Positions 1 to 9,046 of a stretch of DNA of 64,000 bases are shown piece by piece. The DNA is from Fidelibacterota bacterium (GTDB taxonomy: Bacteria > Fidelibacterota > Marinisomatia > SCGC-AAA003-L08 > GCA-2689995), in assembly GCA_002689995.1 (NCBI GenBank), contig NZIV01000063.1, forward strand, positions 164,833-228,832, given 5' to 3'. Below the pieces are notes generated by a model. It worked only from the letters and a program-made list of their open reading frames with translations, was not told the origin of the DNA and searched no databases. The position numbers and the translations under genes were made by a program. Numbering within the stretch: position 1 is the stretch's first letter; each line of letters starts with the position of its first letter.

Positions 1-114
1 GTTAAAACTATATTTTTCGCTAAATTTTGTTTATTTTTTAACATAAATGTAATAAATACTTTCTTAAAATTAAATTTAATTTTTGAATTAGAGATAACAA
101 TTATTTATAAAAAA

Positions 115-810
115 TTATTCGTCTTTTATACCCATAAATTGAAGTAAAAAGATAAATAAATTAATAAAATCCAAATATAATGTTAATGCACCAAATACAG
201 CTTTTTTCTGCCCAGATTCAGAATATGCATCTCCTCCTTGATACAGTTGTAATATTTTTTGTGTATCGTATGCTGTTAAACCTGTAAAAATTAAAACCCC
301 AATTGCAGAAATTGCTAGTTGAAAAATACTACTTCCTATAAAAATATTAATTATTGAAGAAATTATAATACCAAATAACCCCATAATTAAAAATCGTCCC
401 ATTGAGTTAAGATTAGTTTTTGTAGTCATCCCATAAAATGCCATTAAACCAAAAATTATAGATGTACTTAAAAATGTAGAGGTAAGTGAGGCCGATGTAT
501 ACACAAATGCAATACCTGAGATTGAAACTCCAGTTAATGCAGAATAAAGTATAAATAATCCCGTTGCAGTATTAATAGACATGGACATTATATTTCTGGA
601 TAATTTATAGACTAAAAATAATTGACCAAAAAATAATAAAAAATACCATGAGCCTGGAATTGTTCCAATATTGTTAACAGTCCAATTTGCAGTAAGTGCT
701 GTAACAAGAAGTCCTGCAGACATCCAGCCAAATACTTTATTCATAAATATACTTGCTTCTGTTCTACTTGGAATTGTTTGGTTTTTAAAAATATTTTGTT
801 GATTAAACAT
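115..810 (-). CDS. Bax inhibitor-1 / YccA family membrane protein
   Basis: Multi-TM protein; N-term 'SRTEASIFMNKVFGWMSAGLLVTALTA' and C-term 'GALTLYLDFINLFIFLLQFMG' typical of the BI-1/YccA family. Confidence 0.9.
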   Translation of the reverse strand: MFNQQNIFKNQTIPSRTEASIFMNKVFGWMSAGLLVTALTANWTVNNIGTIPGSWYFLLFFGQLFLVYKLSRNIMSMSINTATGLFILYSALTGVSISGIAFVYTSASLTSTFLSTSIIFGLMAFYGMTTKTNLNSMGRFLIMGLFGIIISSIINIFIGSSIFQLAISAIGVLIFTGLTAYDTQKILQLYQGGDAYSESGQKKAVFGALTLYLDFINLFIFLLQFMGIKDE

Positions 811-821
811 TTATTATCCTA

Positions 822-1595
822 TTAAATATTATTTATAATTATTTTAATTAATTTACAAAAGTTTTGGTTTGCATTTTCAGCAGTAGAAACAACTTCTTCA
901 TGAGTTAGTGGTTGCTCTGAGATTCCTGCTGCATAGTTTGTTAAACAAGCTATAGCCATAATATTGAAATTTAATTCTATAGCTTTTTTTATTTCAGGAT
1001 ATGTTGACATCCCAACAACATTGCCCTTAAGATTATTAATTTCGTTAATCTCAGCAGGTGTTTCATAGCTTGGTCCTAAAGTCCAAGTATAACAGCCATC
1101 ATATAAGTGGATATCATCATCATTTAATAAATTTTTGAGTTTATTAAAATTTAATATTGAATTTAACACCGTTTTCACAGGTTTATTTGAATTCCTAAAA
1201 GTAAAGTCTAATAAGGATGAAATATTCATAAAACCACCAATTTTCCAATGTTTTTGTAAACAACCAGATGAATTTGTTATAATTAGGTTTTCGCATCCCA
1301 GGTTTTTAAATAATTGGATTGGAAATGTAACTTCATCTAAACTTAATCCTTCATAAAAATGGAATCTACCTTGTGAGCAAATAATAGAATTACCATTTAA
1401 TTTTCCAATTATGATTTTACCATCATGTCCTTTAATGGTTGGCAGAATATATCCTGGAATTTCTGAAAAATTTAATTCAATTTTTTCATTAATGATATCA
1501 ATAAAATCTCCTAGACCAGAGCCTAAGATAACAGCAACTTTAGGTTTTACAGTTATATATCTCTCAATAAAATTTTGTGCATTTTTTAAATTCAA
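822..1595 (-). CDS. punA: Purine nucleoside phosphorylase
   Basis: 'VILGSGLGDF', 'GHDGKIIIGKLNG', 'GRFHFYEG', 'GPSYETPAEI', 'VVGMSTYPEI' motifs of PNP family 2. Confidence 0.9.
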   Translation of the reverse strand: MNLKNAQNFIERYITVKPKVAVILGSGLGDFIDIINEKIELNFSEIPGYILPTIKGHDGKIIIGKLNGNSIICSQGRFHFYEGLSLDEVTFPIQLFKNLGCENLIITNSSGCLQKHWKIGGFMNISSLLDFTFRNSNKPVKTVLNSILNFNKLKNLLNDDDIHLYDGCYTWTLGPSYETPAEINEINNLKGNVVGMSTYPEIKKAIELNFNIMAIACLTNYAAGISEQPLTHEEVVSTAENANQNFCKLIKIIINNI

Positions 1596-2641
1596 TTTGC
1601 AATTTTTTCTTTATAAACTAATTGTCCACAACCGGCTGCGATATCCTGTCCTTTGCTCCAGCGTACTAAAATTCGATATCCATTTTGTCTCTCATGTAAT
1701 ATTTTTAGAAATCTATTTAAAGATTTTTCATCTGGGCGTTTATAAATTCCAACAGATTCGTTATAAGGAATAATATTTAATTTACAATTTATACCAGATA
1801 AAAGTTCCGCAAGTTCTATTGCATTTTCCGGTGAATCATTAATTTCTTTCATTAATACATATTCAAACATAATGCGTCTTCGGTTAAGTAATGAAAACTG
1901 TTTTACTTCTTTAATAATTTTTTGAATATTCCATTTTTTATTAATTGGCATAATTTTATCTCTTGTAATGTTATTTGATGCATTAAGAGAAATAGCAAGT
2001 TTGAACTTTTGTTCCTCATTGATAAACTGCTTAATTTTTGGTAGTATTCCCGCCGTTGAAATTGTAATACGATGTCGTCCTAAATTAAATCCTAAAGGAT
2101 TATGAAAAATCTCAGCAGATTTTATTACACGTTCATAATTTAAAAATGGCTCTCCCATTCCCATATAAACAATATTTGTAATAGGATTAGCGATATTATT
2201 TCGCACATATATTAATTGATCAACTATTTCACCAACTGACAAATTTCGATTGAATCCCATTTTTCCAGTAGCACAAAAATCACAATCTATACTACATCCT
2301 ATTTGAGAAGAAATACATACTGTATGTCGATTTTCCATAACCATACTGACAGTTTCAATAAATTGGTTGTCTGCCAATTTAAATAAGTATTTAGTTGTTT
2401 GCTCTAATTGAGATTCAGTTTTTAATTCTAATTTTAAAGTAGATAATATGGAGTTTTCTTTTAGGAATCCTCTAAATTTATGACTGATATTTAACATTAA
2501 ATTGGGGTCTGACACACCTTTCTTATACATCCATTCAAAAAGTTGAATTCCTCTAAAAGAAGTTTCTCCTACAGACTTACACCAGCCTTGAAGTTCTTGC
2601 TGCATCATACCTTTGAGTACAATTTTGGATTGTTGTAACAT
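1592..2641 (-). CDS. rlmN: 23S rRNA (adenine2503-C2)-methyltransferase, radical SAM
   Basis: 'CISSQIGCSIDCDFCATGKMGFNRNLS' radical-SAM CxxxCxxC and 'NIVYMGMGEPFLNY'; overlaps the punA start by 4 nt. Confidence 0.95.
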   Translation of the reverse strand: MLQQSKIVLKGMMQQELQGWCKSVGETSFRGIQLFEWMYKKGVSDPNLMLNISHKFRGFLKENSILSTLKLELKTESQLEQTTKYLFKLADNQFIETVSMVMENRHTVCISSQIGCSIDCDFCATGKMGFNRNLSVGEIVDQLIYVRNNIANPITNIVYMGMGEPFLNYERVIKSAEIFHNPLGFNLGRHRITISTAGILPKIKQFINEEQKFKLAISLNASNNITRDKIMPINKKWNIQKIIKEVKQFSLLNRRRIMFEYVLMKEINDSPENAIELAELLSGINCKLNIIPYNESVGIYKRPDEKSLNRFLKILHERQNGYRILVRWSKGQDIAAGCGQLVYKEKIAN

Positions 2642-2769
2642 ACTTAAAATTACTATTTTTTCGGAATATAGAATTTTATTTTTATATTATTTAATTTATT
2701 ACTGAAGCTTCATATATAAAATATTTGATGTTCATTGATTTAAATTAGATTATTATTGTAAGTTTTTTA

Positions 2770-4590
2770 TTGAATTTTTTTAAAAATCAATCGATGAATA
2801 TTAATTTTTATAATAAAATATTTATAATTACATTCTTTGTATATGGGTTCTCACTAACTAATTGTCCAAGTACTACTTCAGAAGACTATGGGGATTGTGA
2901 GATGGCTTTAGGCTGGACTTGGAGTGGAGAAGATTGTATTTTTATTTCAGGATGCAGTTCAGTAACTAATTGGGGAGATGATTACACTGAATATATTTTT
3001 AATAGCTATGAAGAGTGTTTCACTATATGTCAAGTTGAAAATCATTTTGGAGATGTGAATTTTGACGGAAGTTTAAATATTGTTGATATAGTAATAATCA
3101 TAAGTTATATAATAGGTAATAATGAATTAACTTATAATCAAATTTATATCGGAGACTATAATGAAGATGGCTTTTTAAATGTTGTAGATATTGTTTCTTT
3201 AGTAAATATAATCTTAAATGGATTAGATTCAAGAGATACATGGGAAATTATTTCTGAAGATATTATTGAGCCAAATTGTGCGGCTGCATGCCATGAATCT
3301 GGGACATTTTTTGCGGAACAAACTGAATTAATTTTAACTTCTGATGTTGCTTATAATCAATTGATTAATAGAATACCACAAAATGAATCGGCATGGGCTG
3401 ACGGATTAGTTTTATTAAGCTCTGTAGGAGGCCAACCAGCCGAGATTCAGAGTTATCTGTGGGAGAAAATAAACTTACCTAATAGGGATCATTTTTATGA
3501 TGACCACCCACATTACGGTGAAATTATGCCATTAGGAGGACCATATTTAACTAATGGAGAGTTAGCATATATTCAGGAATGGATTCACTCCGGCGCTCCA
3601 GAAACTGGTATTGTCGCAGATGAATCTCTTTTAATTGATGAAACAGTTTGGGAGGCTCCTCCATTTAATCCGTTAGAGTTACCAGAAAATGGAGTTCAAT
3701 TTCATTTAGGTCCATTTGATATTTGGGATGGCTATGAAAGAGAAGTTTTTTCTTATCAACCTATAGGTAATGAAGATTATTTATATATTAATCAGTATGA
3801 AATTTTATTAAGCCCAGGATCACACCATATGATTCTTTATACTTATCCTGAAAATATTACGACAGATGATTTTCCTTCAGAATGTGAATTTCTTGCGGAT
3901 GTATTTCCACCACCAGATTATGAATTAAGGGATTTACATGATGAAAATGGAGTTTATGATATTCAATCAATATGTTATATGGGTTTGCAGACATTTTTTG
4001 CTGGCACGCAATGGCCATATATGAATTATCATTTTCCTCCAGGTGTTGCCTTAAAAGTTCCTCCAAACTTTGGTGTAGATATTAACTCACATTTTTTAAA
4101 TTATTCAGGAAATTCTCCTTCAGGAGAAATTTATGGAAATATTTATTTTGTTAATCCTGAAGAAGTTCAACATGTCGCAGACATTTTTATGCTAAATAAT
4201 AGGGATTTTAATTTACCGGCAAATCAAACAACAACAATTACTAGAAACTTTATGTTTCCAGAACAATTTACTACTGGCTTTCTAGAAAATGGTGGCGTTA
4301 GCAATATTGATGAAATCTATATTTTTCAACTTTTTTCACATGCTCATGAGCGTATGGATAAATTTGATGTTAAATTAATTGGCGGATTAAATGATAATCA
4401 GACTATTTATACTGCTTTAGATTGGGAACATCCACCAATATTAGAGCTCAATCCACCACTAGTATTACAATATGGAATGGGTTTAAAATTAGAAGTAACT
4501 TATACAAATGAAACTAATCATGATATTACATTTGGTCTTTTAGGTGTGAACGAAATGATGATTTTGTTTGGCCATTATTATACTGACTAA
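2770..4590 (+). CDS. Secreted protein: Cys-rich module + dockerin-like repeat pair + copper type II monooxygenase-like C-terminal region (start probably ATG at 2794)
   Basis: Signal peptide after M at 2794; 'GDVNFDGSLNIVDIVIIISYIIG...GDYNEDGFLNVVDIVSLVNIILNG' dockerin-like; 'PGSHHMILY' and 'FSHAHERMDKFDVKLIGG' His motifs resembling the PHM/DBM fold. Confidence 0.7.
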   Translation: MNFFKNQSMNINFYNKIFIITFFVYGFSLTNCPSTTSEDYGDCEMALGWTWSGEDCIFISGCSSVTNWGDDYTEYIFNSYEECFTICQVENHFGDVNFDGSLNIVDIVIIISYIIGNNELTYNQIYIGDYNEDGFLNVVDIVSLVNIILNGLDSRDTWEIISEDIIEPNCAAACHESGTFFAEQTELILTSDVAYNQLINRIPQNESAWADGLVLLSSVGGQPAEIQSYLWEKINLPNRDHFYDDHPHYGEIMPLGGPYLTNGELAYIQEWIHSGAPETGIVADESLLIDETVWEAPPFNPLELPENGVQFHLGPFDIWDGYEREVFSYQPIGNEDYLYINQYEILLSPGSHHMILYTYPENITTDDFPSECEFLADVFPPPDYELRDLHDENGVYDIQSICYMGLQTFFAGTQWPYMNYHFPPGVALKVPPNFGVDINSHFLNYSGNSPSGEIYGNIYFVNPEEVQHVADIFMLNNRDFNLPANQTTTITRNFMFPEQFTTGFLENGGVSNIDEIYIFQLFSHAHERMDKFDVKLIGGLNDNQTIYTALDWEHPPILELNPPLVLQYGMGLKLEVTYTNETNHDITFGLLGVNEMMILFGHYYTD

Positions 4591-4852
4591 ATTGCTCATA
4601 TTATAATATTGAAGAGGAATCAATTTTAATAGGAATGAGTGTAATTTTTCAAATTATTGGAAATTATTAATGACAAGTTAATATCTACAATTATCTTCTA
4701 GTTTTATACTAATAGATATGAGAATGATGGTTAGCTTTCAAATAAAAATATATAATTAAATTGAAAAATAATTATAGTATATCTTTTAGTTTATAAAATT
4801 TACACACTCATAATTTTATAAATTATAGTAATAATAAAAACCTATTTCTTTT

Positions 4853-5608
4853 TCAACTACATATATTTAAAAATTTATTATACAGATTATTATTTTTGAC
4901 TTGACCTTTAATGTTTGAACTTTTTAATGATGAGTTATAAAAATTTAATGAGACTGGATTAAATTGAAGCTCTAATTTGTTTATAATCTTTTTTATTTTA
5001 TTTTCAAATGAATTTTCATCATCAAAGTTTAAAAAATCAATACTTTCATTATTTGAAATTTTTATAATTTTTTTATTATAAGTTTCCCATAGACTTAACC
5101 CTATTTCATTATTCATTCCATCTCTACGTCTTAATGAATTTGCTACAGAATTAGGATTTCTAAAAATTGCTAAAATATAATAATTCCTTAAATATTTTTT
5201 CCATATATCCCAAGTAATAACCATGCGAGGGTCTTTAATTATGAGGTCAGATCTCTTCCAGTTCCTAATATATAGAAATCTTAAAATTTCTATCTTTATA
5301 TAAAAATTTTCTAATAAAGTAGATGGAGGATTATCCCAGCTACCTCCAGATAATTTTAATATACGTTCATTTATTGAATATACAGATAGGTTTTCCCAAT
5401 AACCCTGAGGATTGCCTTTGTCAGGCTTAATAATTTCAGAACCGAGATAGAGACCATTTTGATTCAATATTCGAGTAATACAGGATGTACCACTGCGATG
5501 CATTCCTAAAATAATCAGTGTTTTTGGTTTTAAAATTTTATTTATTAAAATACCAAAGGGTATGAGAGCATAAAAAAATAATTTTTTGATGATGTTTAAT
5601 ATATTCAT
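4853..5608 (-). CDS. Sulfotransferase-like P-loop protein
   Basis: 'LIILGMHRSGTSCITRILNQNGLYLG' PAPS-binding-like loop and 'LIIKDPRMVITWDIWKKYL' / 'AIFRNPNSVANSL'. Confidence 0.75.
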   Translation of the reverse strand: MNILNIIKKLFFYALIPFGILINKILKPKTLIILGMHRSGTSCITRILNQNGLYLGSEIIKPDKGNPQGYWENLSVYSINERILKLSGGSWDNPPSTLLENFYIKIEILRFLYIRNWKRSDLIIKDPRMVITWDIWKKYLRNYYILAIFRNPNSVANSLRRRDGMNNEIGLSLWETYNKKIIKISNNESIDFLNFDDENSFENKIKKIINKLELQFNPVSLNFYNSSLKSSNIKGQVKNNNLYNKFLNICS

Positions 5609-5682
5609 ACAAATTACCGTAATTTTACAAATAAGGTGTTTTTCAAAGATAATTAATTTATATCTAAAATAGGAGTACTTTT

Positions 5683-6210
5683 ATGAAGTCAATTTTATCA
5701 ATACTGATAGCATTTTTATTTATATCATGTAAAAGTGGATTTAAGGCTGGAGAAAAACATGGCAAATGGGAAGAGTATCATCCAAATGGGCAGGTATCTG
5801 CAATAGGAAAATATGATAAAGGTTTAAGGGTTGGTTTTTGGCAAGATTTTTATAACAATGGAGCTATTAAGATGGAAGGTAATTTTATCAGTGGAGAACG
5901 AAATGGAGAGCTAAAAGAATACCACGAAAATGGTCAATTAAAACTAAATGGATTCTATATAAATGGCATGGAAGATGGAACATGGCTTGGATACTATTCA
6001 AATGGTAAAAAAAGTGAAATTAGGGAATATAAGGATGATAAAAAAGTTGGGAAATGGTTTTGGTACCATGAAAATGGGGAGATAAAGAAGAATGGCCAGT
6101 ACGGAGGTAAAAAAAGAATTGGTATATGGGAATATTTTAATTTCGATGGTAAAAAAATAAAAGATGAGTATTATGAAAATGGTGATTTAGTCAAAACTAA
6201 ATTATATTGA
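5683..6210 (+). CDS. Lipoprotein with MORN-like / YwqK-type repeats
   Basis: Lipobox 'LFISCKSG'; repeats 'GKWEEYHPNGQVSAIGKYDKGLRVGFWQDFYNNGAIKMEGNF'. Confidence 0.8.
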   Translation: MKSILSILIAFLFISCKSGFKAGEKHGKWEEYHPNGQVSAIGKYDKGLRVGFWQDFYNNGAIKMEGNFISGERNGELKEYHENGQLKLNGFYINGMEDGTWLGYYSNGKKSEIREYKDDKKVGKWFWYHENGEIKKNGQYGGKKRIGIWEYFNFDGKKIKDEYYENGDLVKTKLY

Positions 6211-6264
6211 CATTTTAAATGAAATTTTTGTAATATATTAGTAGTTATTATTTAAAAAATTAAA

Positions 6265-6430
6265 AGAAAGGAGGTAGTTAATTGATAAGCGACATACGAA
6301 GTCGGGAAGTTACCTCTGGAGGTAATAATTAATCTTTTGAGGCAATTCTCAAAGGACTTCCAGTCAAAAAACTTAGGGTTACTCAAACCTTAACTTTAAA
6401 AAAAAGGACAATTCAAATTGTCCTTTTTTT
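6265..6430 (+). ncRNA. Candidate structured intergenic RNA (unknown class)
   Basis: Several helices seen by eye: GTTAATT 6277-6283 / AATTAAT 6327-6333; CGAC 6290-6293 / GTCG 6301-6304; TTACCT 6310-6315 / AGGTAA 6320-6325; TTTGAG 6336-6341 / CTCAAA 6348-6353; TTAGGGTT 6373-6380 / AACCTTAA 6386-6393; ends at an intrinsic terminator. Confidence 0.5.
6401..6430. terminator. Intrinsic terminator, probably bidirectional
   Basis: aaaaaGGACAATTcaAATTGTCCttttttt; A- and T-runs on both sides. Confidence 0.85.
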
Positions 6431-6453
6431 ATACATTTAATTTTTTATAAGTT

Positions 6454-6627
6454 CTATTTTAAGAGTTTATTTTTTTTTGTATTTTTCTCTTGTAGTTTAT
6501 TTCTATTTTGATGAACTTCTCTTTTATTAGTTTTAAAGTTTGAATTAGGATTATATGGGATAAGTTTTAAACTAAATACAACTAAAATTAAACTTATTAT
6601 TAAAATTATTATAATAGATGTAGTCAA
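6454..6627 (-). CDS. Possible small single-TM basic protein (57 aa, TTG start), not in the supplied ORF track
   Basis: Reverse-strand reading: MTTSIIIILIISLILVVFSLKLIPYNPNSNFKTNKREVHQNRNKLQEKNTKKNKLLK*; starts 5 nt after the stop of the upstream lipoprotein gene, shared terminator about 25 nt downstream. Confidence 0.3.
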   Translation of the reverse strand: MTTSIIIILIISLILVVFSLKLIPYNPNSNFKTNKREVHQNRNKLQEKNTKKNKLLK

Positions 6628-6632
6628 ATGAT

Positions 6633-7910
6633 TTAATTTAATTTAATCTTTAATTCTTTTTTCATTTTATTAGAAATCTTTTTAGACAATTCGCTAATCA
6701 TTGTTCCTTTTGATGGAGCAGTTTCTGCACTTTTTCTTATTAGTTTTTTTACCTTATTGGTTAGTGCTCTTTTATCTCCTGAATATGAAGCCCATTCATA
6801 TTCAAACTTATATTCTTCATTTAACGAATTGCTATATAAAATTTTTGCTGTTTCAATATCAAGTAATGTAACCGAAATAGACATATTTGCTGTGCGTGAA
6901 ATTTTATAAATTTTTGCTTTTGCAGTTACATCACCTTTGATTGCTCTTTTTTTCTCCTTTCCATTTTTATCAGTATAATATTCATAATCAATGATAACTC
7001 GTTTTGTATAATTTTTATTTTCTTTAATTTCATTTACGGGTGATACTTGAACGCGAGATACTTTTCCGGTTATCATTTCTTGTACACCTAAGATTCTACC
7101 TATATCAATATTTTGATTATTTTCAATAATACCAGATTGAGATAATTTCTGTTCATTAATTATTTGATCAATTTGGTCTCTACTAACAATTTCTATAAAT
7201 TCCATAAGATTATTATCTTTTAACATTTTAGAAATTATAGCATCACTTATTTCTTCACCAATAGAGCCAAATTCATTAGTACCTGATTTGTTATTAAATG
7301 ACATTATTGCTATTCGTTTAATAGCTTTTTCTCTGGATAAATTGTACATTTCATCAGAATTTTTATAGTTTGGTACATATATTTGAATTTTTTTAAATGA
7401 TTCAGCGGCTTTTTTAAATGAATCCTGTCTATTTTCTTTCATTAGTTTATTTGCTTTAGAATAGTAAAATTCAGCAGCTTTAAGTTTTATTTCATCAAGT
7501 TCAAACTGATAATCTTTTAAATTGGATGAATTTAGCCAGATTTGTTTTTTATTAGTATTTAAATCTTTAACAATATTTATTAAATAAATAATTTCTTTAT
7601 AGGACTTGATAATACTGTCCCAATTTTTTCTTTCCTTATTCAGAAGTCTATTAATTCTTTGATTATATGAATTGATAGCGTTAGGAAATATATCATTCAT
7701 CAGTAATAGGGGTTTATCAAAATCTGGTTTTGCTTTGATGGATTTGACGCATTCTAAAACAGCTTGATAGTAATCACCTTTTTGGTTTGCATCCTCTGCT
7801 TTTTTAAATGCTCTTCCATGCGCAGTAAATACACTACATCCAGTTAATAAAAGAATTAAAATGATGATAATATAGTTTTTAATCATCCTCAAAATTATTA
7901 TAGTTGGCAT
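6633..7910 (-). CDS. CsgG-like lipoprotein (start probably at 7886)
   Basis: Lipobox 'LLLTGCSVF'; 'KRIAIMSFNNKSGTNEFGSIGEEISDAIISKML...EIVSRDQIDQIINEQKLSQSG' CsgG/curli-assembly-like. Confidence 0.7.
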   Translation of the reverse strand: MPTIIILRMIKNYIIIILILLLTGCSVFTAHGRAFKKAEDANQKGDYYQAVLECVKSIKAKPDFDKPLLLMNDIFPNAINSYNQRINRLLNKERKNWDSIIKSYKEIIYLINIVKDLNTNKKQIWLNSSNLKDYQFELDEIKLKAAEFYYSKANKLMKENRQDSFKKAAESFKKIQIYVPNYKNSDEMYNLSREKAIKRIAIMSFNNKSGTNEFGSIGEEISDAIISKMLKDNNLMEFIEIVSRDQIDQIINEQKLSQSGIIENNQNIDIGRILGVQEMITGKVSRVQVSPVNEIKENKNYTKRVIIDYEYYTDKNGKEKKRAIKGDVTAKAKIYKISRTANMSISVTLLDIETAKILYSNSLNEEYKFEYEWASYSGDKRALTNKVKKLIRKSAETAPSKGTMISELSKKISNKMKKELKIKLN

Positions 7911-8018
7911 TATTTTTCACAGAAGAAAGTAATTTATTAATAAAAATTAAATATCAAAACTCGTGTAGTATAAAATAATTATCCTGTAATTTTTGTACTA
8001 GTATTAACGAGGAAATTA

Positions 8019-8855
8019 ATGAAAATAATTAAATTTTTAATTTTAATTTTAATTTTGAATTGTGGAAAAAATGAAAAGATATATCCTGCTGTAGGTGTAA
8101 TATATGAATTAATAACTGAAAAACGAGAGATGATAGTTCATCATGATGAGATACCGGGATTTATGATGGCAATGACTATGACATTGAAAGTAGATCAATC
8201 TGTAAAGATGGAAAACTGGCAACGAGGTGATAGTATTAGTTTTGATATTGTCATTAATGGAAATAATGGATTTATTCGCTCACTTGATTATAGGGGAAAA
8301 GTAAATATACCAGAATCGATTGATGATTTCTGGAAAGATGAAGATTCTCCAATAAAAGTTGGTGAATTTATTTCTGATGCGACATTTTTAGATTTAGATA
8401 GTAATGAAGTATCACTTTCAAAAAATGATGGGAAATATAGATTTATTTCATTTGTTTTTAGTAGATGTCCAATGCCAAATATGTGTCCAGCTTTAATGAT
8501 GAAATATCGTTATCTAGCGAATGAACTAGAGTCCAATGAGAATTTAGAATTTATTACAATTAGTTTTGATTATATTTATGATAATCCTTCCACCCTGATT
8601 AAGCATTACGGTAGTATTGTTGAACCATTTTCAAATTGGAATGTATGGTCAAGCTTTGGTCATGCATCAGATATGATTACGTTTGGCCATTATAGCCAAT
8701 TCGCTTTTTGGGGTGTAGAAGAAAACAATATTGGACACTCTATGAGATCTTTATTAATTTCACCAGATTTAAAATTAATTCAGGCCTGGGATGGCTTAGA
8801 TTGGAAAGCGGTAAATATTAAGAAGGATATTGAAACTTTTTTACAGTTGATGTAA
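8019..8855 (+). CDS. CusF-like copper-binding domain fused to SCO1/SenC-family domain
   Basis: 'VIYELITEKREMIVHHDEIPGFMMAMTMTLKV' CusF-like; 'FISFVFSRCPMPNMCPALMMKYRYL' SCO/thioredoxin-like metal site. Confidence 0.8.
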   Translation: MKIIKFLILILILNCGKNEKIYPAVGVIYELITEKREMIVHHDEIPGFMMAMTMTLKVDQSVKMENWQRGDSISFDIVINGNNGFIRSLDYRGKVNIPESIDDFWKDEDSPIKVGEFISDATFLDLDSNEVSLSKNDGKYRFISFVFSRCPMPNMCPALMMKYRYLANELESNENLEFITISFDYIYDNPSTLIKHYGSIVEPFSNWNVWSSFGHASDMITFGHYSQFAFWGVEENNIGHSMRSLLISPDLKLIQAWDGLDWKAVNIKKDIETFLQLM

Positions 8856-9046
8856 TTAAAAATAATTCTTCTTAAGGGATTTACTTAATAAGATATATAT
8901 AGCGCATTAGCTTAACAATAAGTTTTAGAATTTAAGATCCAAAATATTTTAGTTATGAAAGCAAATTATAATTTTTCTGATGAAATCACCCCCAAAAAAG
9001 TTAATATACATTTTGATTTTATAGTTTAAGTCTGAAGTTGAAAAAC

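Noticed and set aside
1135-1773. + strand ORFs opposite punA/rlmN (1135-1356, 1411-1773)
   Set aside because: Fully antisense to well-recognised conserved genes; composition is not protein-like.
5683-6210. Toxin-antitoxin system (YwqK 'antitoxin' annotation)
   Set aside because: MORN-like repeat lipoprotein with no partner toxin gene adjacent; the family name alone is not evidence of a TA system.
6282-6430. Decayed ribosomal protein bS21 (rpsU) gene in the structured RNA region
   Set aside because: The frame reads 'VTSGGNN*SFEAILK', faintly like bS21 'NESFEALLRRF', and another frame reads 'LLRQFSKDFQSKNLGLLK'. However, the matches are very short, split over frames and broken by a stop; strong hairpins and terminator fit an RNA better. 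Worth testing only if homologues show a coding frame.
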